NCBI GenBank assembly: GCA_015061905.1
Contig: SUVQ01000004.1
Location: 1 to 64,000, forward strand
Direction of reading: 5' to 3'
Source of the DNA: Verrucomicrobiota bacterium
GTDB lineage: Bacteria > Verrucomicrobiota > Verrucomicrobiia > Opitutales > UBA953
Length of the DNA stretch: 64,000 nucleotides
In this document: positions 60,890 to 64,000 of the stretch, in pieces
How the letters are laid out: every line of letters begins with the position of its first letter
How positions within the stretch are numbered: position 1 is the first letter of the stretch
Notes under the pieces: model-generated
What the model saw: the letters and a program-made list of their open reading frames with translations, nothing else
Told to the model about the DNA's origin: nothing
Databases searched by the model: none
Program-made: the position numbers and the translations under genes

Positions 60890-62020
60890 ATGGCAGACGA
60901 TTTTTACAAGTTGCTCGGCGTCGAGAAATCGGCAACGGCGGAGGAAATAAAAAAGGCTTATCGCAAGCAGGCGATGAAGTATCACCCCGATCGCAACCCG
61001 GGGAATAAAGAAGCGGAGGAAATGTTTAAAAAAGTTTCCAACGCTTACGAAGTGCTTTCCGATCCGCAAAAACGCGCAACCTACGACCAATACGGTGCCG
61101 CCGCTTTTGAAAACGGCGGCATGGGCGGAATGGGCGGCGGCGGATTCCGAGATGCAAGCGACATCTTCCGCGAATTTTTCGGCGGCGGAGGCGGCGGAAT
61201 TTTCGAAAGCTTTTTCGGCGGCGGTGCTCGCGCGGCAGAAGAAGACCGGCGCGGGAACGATCTGCGTTTTGACCTCGAAATCACGCTCGAAGAAGCCGCA
61301 AGCGGCGTGGAAAAAACCATCAAATACAAACGCCACGCCCGCTGTTCCGTTTGCGGCGGGAACGGAGCGGAGCCCGGCTCCAAGCGCAAAACCTGCCCGA
61401 CCTGCCACGGGCGCGGCCAGGTCATCCGCCGTTCCGGTTTTTTCCAAATGCAACAGCCTTGCCCGACTTGCCACGGGAGCGGAACCGTTGTCGAAAAACC
61501 CTGCAAAAGTTGCGGCGGAAGCGGCGTCGTGGTTGAAAGCCGAACGCTTACGAAACGCATTCCTGCAGGTGTGGACACGGGAACGCGCCTGCGTTCTTCC
61601 GGAGATGGTGAAGCCGGAGAATTTGGCGGCGATTACGGGGATCTCTACCTCGTTATCCACGTTCGGGAACACGATTTGTTTGAGCGCGACGGCGACAATC
61701 TTTATTGCACAATCCCGATTAAATTTACGCTCGCCGCTCTCGGCGGAATGTTGGAAGTGCCGACGCTTACCGGACGCGCCGAGCTCAAGATTCCGGCGGG
61801 AACGCAAAACGGAACCACTTTCCGACTGCGCGGCATGGGAATGCCTTCTCTGCGCGGGAACGGAAAGGGCGACCAATATGTGCGCATCGAAATCGACGTC
61901 CCGAAAAATCTTTCTTCCGAACAGAAAGAACGTCTTTCGGCGTTCGCGGATTCCTGCGGCGACAAGGAAAAACCGGTTTCGGAATCGTGGATGGAGAAGT
62001 TTAAAAACTTTTTCAAATAA
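60890..62020 (+). CDS. dnaJ: Chaperone DnaJ
   Basis: 376 residues, type I DnaJ. J domain with [14 protein letters not shown], Gly/Phe-rich linker (residues 75-120), and four CxxCxGxG units ([32 protein letters not shown]). It stimulates DnaK ATPase. It is an operon partner of grpE; dnaK is not in the window. Confidence 0.97.
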   Translation: MADDFYKLLGVEKSATAEEIKKAYRKQAMKYHPDRNPGNKEAEEMFKKVSNAYEVLSDPQKRATYDQYGAAAFENGGMGGMGGGGFRDASDIFREFFGGGGGGIFESFFGGGARAAEEDRRGNDLRFDLEITLEEAASGVEKTIKYKRHARCSVCGGNGAEPGSKRKTCPTCHGRGQVIRRSGFFQMQQPCPTCHGSGTVVEKPCKSCGGSGVVVESRTLTKRIPAGVDTGTRLRSSGDGEAGEFGGDYGDLYLVIHVREHDLFERDGDNLYCTIPIKFTLAALGGMLEVPTLTGRAELKIPAGTQNGTTFRLRGMGMPSLRGNGKGDQYVRIEIDVPKNLSSEQKERLSAFADSCGDKEKPVSESWMEKFKNFFK

Positions 62021-62056
62021 TCCGGTATTTTTTGAAAATAAAAAAGCGCACAAAAG

Positions 62057-62530
62057 CTAAATTGAGAGCTGAATGATTTCCGCCGAGCGCGCCTTGTTGT
62101 AAATCGTGAGAATGCCTACGCTGACGGGAAGGCTGAAGCGGCGGGGTCCTGCCGAACCGGGATTCATGACGAGAACGTTTTCCCGCCAAAAAATTCGCGG
62201 TGCGTGCGTGTGCCCGGAAACGAGAACATTCGTGCCGTGCGGCACAATATTAAATTCCTCCAAATGTCCGTGGTGCATGAAAATTTCCGCCGAGGCGAGG
62301 CTGATTGTTTCGCAGACCGGAAGTTTCCGGCATTCGGGGGAAACGTCCGTGTTCCCGCGCACGGCGGTTACGGGCGCAATTTTTGAAAGTTGATGCAAAA
62401 CGGCGATGTCGCCCACATCTCCGGCGTGTAAAATGTGATCGACGTTTTTGAAAACTTCCGAAATTTCGGGACGCAGTAAGCCGTGCGTGTCCGAAATGAT
62501 GCCGATACGAAGCGGTGCGCCGAGATTCAT
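62057..62530 (-). CDS. YfcE/MJ0936-type metallophosphoesterase
   Basis: 157 residues. GIISDTHGLLRPEI, ILHAGDVGD, AVRGNTDV, MHHGHLEEF and VSGHTHAPR give the complete binuclear metal set of calcineurin-like phosphodiesterases. The natural substrate is unknown. Confidence 0.92.
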   Translation of the reverse strand: MNLGAPLRIGIISDTHGLLRPEISEVFKNVDHILHAGDVGDIAVLHQLSKIAPVTAVRGNTDVSPECRKLPVCETISLASAEIFMHHGHLEEFNIVPHGTNVLVSGHTHAPRIFWRENVLVMNPGSAGPRRFSLPVSVGILTIYNKARSAEIIQLSI

Positions 62531-62551
62531 GGGAAGCGGAGAGGTTGGCGG

Positions 62552-63037
62552 TTAATCTTCGGGGGCGGAATCGTCCGCTTCTTCTTGCGGCAAATCAGCG
62601 GAATCTGTTGCAACGATTTCGCCGTGCGAAGAGAAAATGCGGGCGTCCTCCGCCGGAACGAGTCGCGAAAAACGTGTTTGGAAGCGGTCGGCAAGATAGT
62701 CCCGAAGGGACGCGGGAACGTTTGCTTCGGCGTTTTTTATTTTTTCCGCATCGGGGCGAAGCGCGCGTTTGGGCGGCTCGGGTTCGATTTCTTCGGATTT
62801 CGCCGGAGCGACGGAGGCTTCGTCGAAATTGGCGTAGCGGCTTAGAAAATCGTCGTCCGGAGTTGCCGTCGGTGCGAGCGGCTTTGTTTCCGCAACGATT
62901 TTTGCCGAATTTTCCTCTCGGGGATTAACGGTCTTCGCGGGAACGCGGTTCGGGTTTAATTTTTTTTCTGCCGGGACAAAATGCGCTTGGGCTTGGGCGG
63001 CAACTTCTTCGAGTGCCGCTTCGCATTTTGCCGTCAA
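62552..63037 (-). CDS. dnaX: DnaX tau-specific C-terminal extension (reached by frameshift)
   Basis: An open frame of about 160 codons lies directly after the dnaX stop in another frame, and is already open across the A10 tract (AKQKKNN, then LTAKCEAALEEV). It ends PQEEADDSAPED. It has no ATG and no ribosome-binding site of its own near the start, so it is best explained as the tau tail joined to DnaX when the A10 tract loses one A in RNA or when a +1 shift occurs. A homopolymer sequencing error is the alternative. Confidence 0.65.
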   Translation of the reverse strand: MTAKCEAALEEVAAQAQAHFVPAEKKLNPNRVPAKTVNPREENSAKIVAETKPLAPTATPDDDFLSRYANFDEASVAPAKSEEIEPEPPKRALRPDAEKIKNAEANVPASLRDYLADRFQTRFSRLVPAEDARIFSSHGEIVATDSADLPQEEADDSAPED

Positions 63038-63038
63038 A

Positions 63039-64000
63039 TTATTTTTTTTTTGCTTCGCCGGCGGGAACGGAATCGGCGAGTGCGGAAATTTCTTTGATGA
63101 GAGCGTCTATCGCGCGTGTTCGACTTTGTTCGACGGCTTTCAGAAGCGTAACTTCAAAATTTGCGCGCTCGCTCAGTCCGAATTTTATGCCGCCTTCTCC
63201 GGCGTTGAGCGCGTCGAGCATTCGCAGGAGCTGTTCCGTGCGCATGGCGGTGCCGAGCAGGGAGGTTTTCCCGTTCCCGCGGATGGAATCCAGTAGGGCT
63301 TCGCGAATATATGCTTGCGTGTGGGCGAGAACGCGTAGCAGGTCGCGACCTTCTTCGACAAATTTATCGGCGGCGGAAATAACTTCCGCGTAGTCGGCGC
63401 GCGCCATCGCGGCGGCAAGATTTTCGATTTCGTGTTTGGAGGCGAGCCCGTAAATATCGGAAACATCGCGCTCGGTAATTTTTTTTCCGCAGAACGAAAT
63501 GACCTGGTCGAGAATGGATTGCGAATCCCGCATCCCGCCGTTGGCGAGGCGGGCGATGGCGATGAGCGCGTCGTGGTCGGCTTCCACGCCGTCATTTTCC
63601 GTAATTTGGCGCAGACGGGCGGCGATTTTTTCTTCGGGAATCGGCTGAAATTCGAAGCGCTGGCAGCGCGACGTGATGGTGTCCAAAACTTTATCGGATT
63701 CCGTCGTCGCAAAAATAAATTTAACAAATTCCGGCGGTTCTTCGATGACTTTGAGCAGGGCGTTGAACGCGTCTTTGGAAAGCTGGTGAACTTCGTCGAT
63801 GATGTAAATTTTGTAGCGGCATTGCATCGGCGGGTAGTAGCATTCTTCGCGAATTTGCTTGGCATCGTCTACGCTACGGTTGGTCGCCGCGTCAATTTCC
63901 GTCACGTCCGGGCAGGAACCGTCGACGATTGCGCGGCAGATGGGATCGTCTTCCGGCGGGTTTACGCAAGGCCCGTTGGTGCAATTGAGCGCTTTGGCGA
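63039..64000 (-). CDS. dnaX: DNA polymerase III subunit gamma/tau (partial)
   Basis: The frame enters from the right edge. Seen are the zinc module (LNCTNGP, ICRAIVDGSCPDV), the AAA+ Walker B/SRC region (YIIDEVHQLSKDAFNALLKV, LDTITSRCQRFEF) and the lid and collar domains to SVPAGEAKKK, where TAA ends the short form after A10. It is the clamp-loader ATPase; gamma is the short product, tau carries the tail that binds polymerase and helicase. Confidence 0.95.
   Translation of the reverse strand, partial: AKALNCTNGPCVNPPEDDPICRAIVDGSCPDVTEIDAATNRSVDDAKQIREECYYPPMQCRYKIYIIDEVHQLSKDAFNALLKVIEEPPEFVKFIFATTESDKVLDTITSRCQRFEFQPIPEEKIAARLRQITENDGVEADHDALIAIARLANGGMRDSQSILDQVISFCGKKITERDVSDIYGLASKHEIENLAAAMARADYAEVISAADKFVEEGRDLLRVLAHTQAYIREALLDSIRGNGKTSLLGTAMRTEQLLRMLDALNAGEGGIKFGLSERANFEVTLLKAVEQSRTRAIDALIKEISALADSVPAGEAKKK
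63042..63051 (-). promoter_or_regulatory. Ten-A slippery tract in dnaX
   Basis: On the coding strand GC-A10-TAA ends the short frame. With nine A the reading continues as GCA AAA AAA AAT AAT TTG into the tau frame. This is comparable to the A9 transcript slippage site in Thermus thermophilus dnaX. Confidence 0.7.

Overview
The window looks like a chromosomal segment of a Gram-negative bacterium of the Verrucomicrobiota, most likely class Opitutae. This is inferred from three PEP-CTERM proteins ending in VPEPSAFGLLAG-type anchors plus Arg tail, an exosortase, LPS core genes, LpxI, an OleA-like thiolase and the general gene mix. GC is moderate to high. Most of the window is core chromosome carrying an extraordinarily frequent octamer, CGGGAACG/CGTTCCCG.

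Layout. 1-5235: right end of an integrated element (prophage-like) with a BACON-like fibre protein, unknown structural-type proteins, a 20-residue hydrophobic mini-ORF, a ribbon-helix-helix protein and a tyrosine integrase lying next to the 3' end of tRNA-Arg(UCU). 5.4-12.4 kb: PTS enzyme I, a HAD phosphatase, FtsK, an rRNA/tRNA methyltransferase-like protein. 12.4-15.3 kb: a decayed accessory patch (DUF4143 ATPase between 19-bp direct repeats, broken hipB-hipA, broken LPS-type kinase). 15.3-26.3 kb: an LPS/exopolysaccharide cluster with six glycosyltransferases, an acyltransferase, a nucleotidyltransferase-GHMP kinase fusion, a sugar/LPS kinase and a polysaccharide deacetylase. 26.5-37.6 kb: M42 peptidase, PEP-CTERM protein, DksA-like protein, ileS, lpxI, GH95 fucosidase, ACT protein. 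37.7-46.6 kb: tRNA-Ile2(CAU)-type, PEP-CTERM protein, tRNA-Leu(CAG), ispD, an M60-like protein with a lost catalytic motif, exosortase, thrB, menB and a third PEP-CTERM protein. 46.9-54 kb: tRNA-Lys(UUU), a nucleoside/SAM-recycling cluster, oleA-like gene, pyrH-frr, a TRIC/YicG channel. 54.3-64 kb: secA, SWIM-SNF2 helicase, grpE-dnaJ, a YfcE-type phosphoesterase and dnaX with a ten-A slippery tract.

How parts work together. The exosortase, three PEP-CTERM substrates and glycan genes form an export-and-anchoring system for surface proteins. All three PEP-CTERM genes carry the same roughly 100-bp upstream block: a dyad, a sigma70-like promoter whose spacer is an oligo-T run, and a transcript that should begin in a two-stem structure with compensatory changes. 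I regard that as one of the two best candidates for something undescribed. The other is the octamer: about 200 copies by hand count (around 20 times expectation), on both strands equally, in all reading frames, and in inverted pairs between genes, sometimes as terminators. This resembles the genomic signature of DNA uptake sequences or of HIP1, and it thins out in the apparently foreign stretches.
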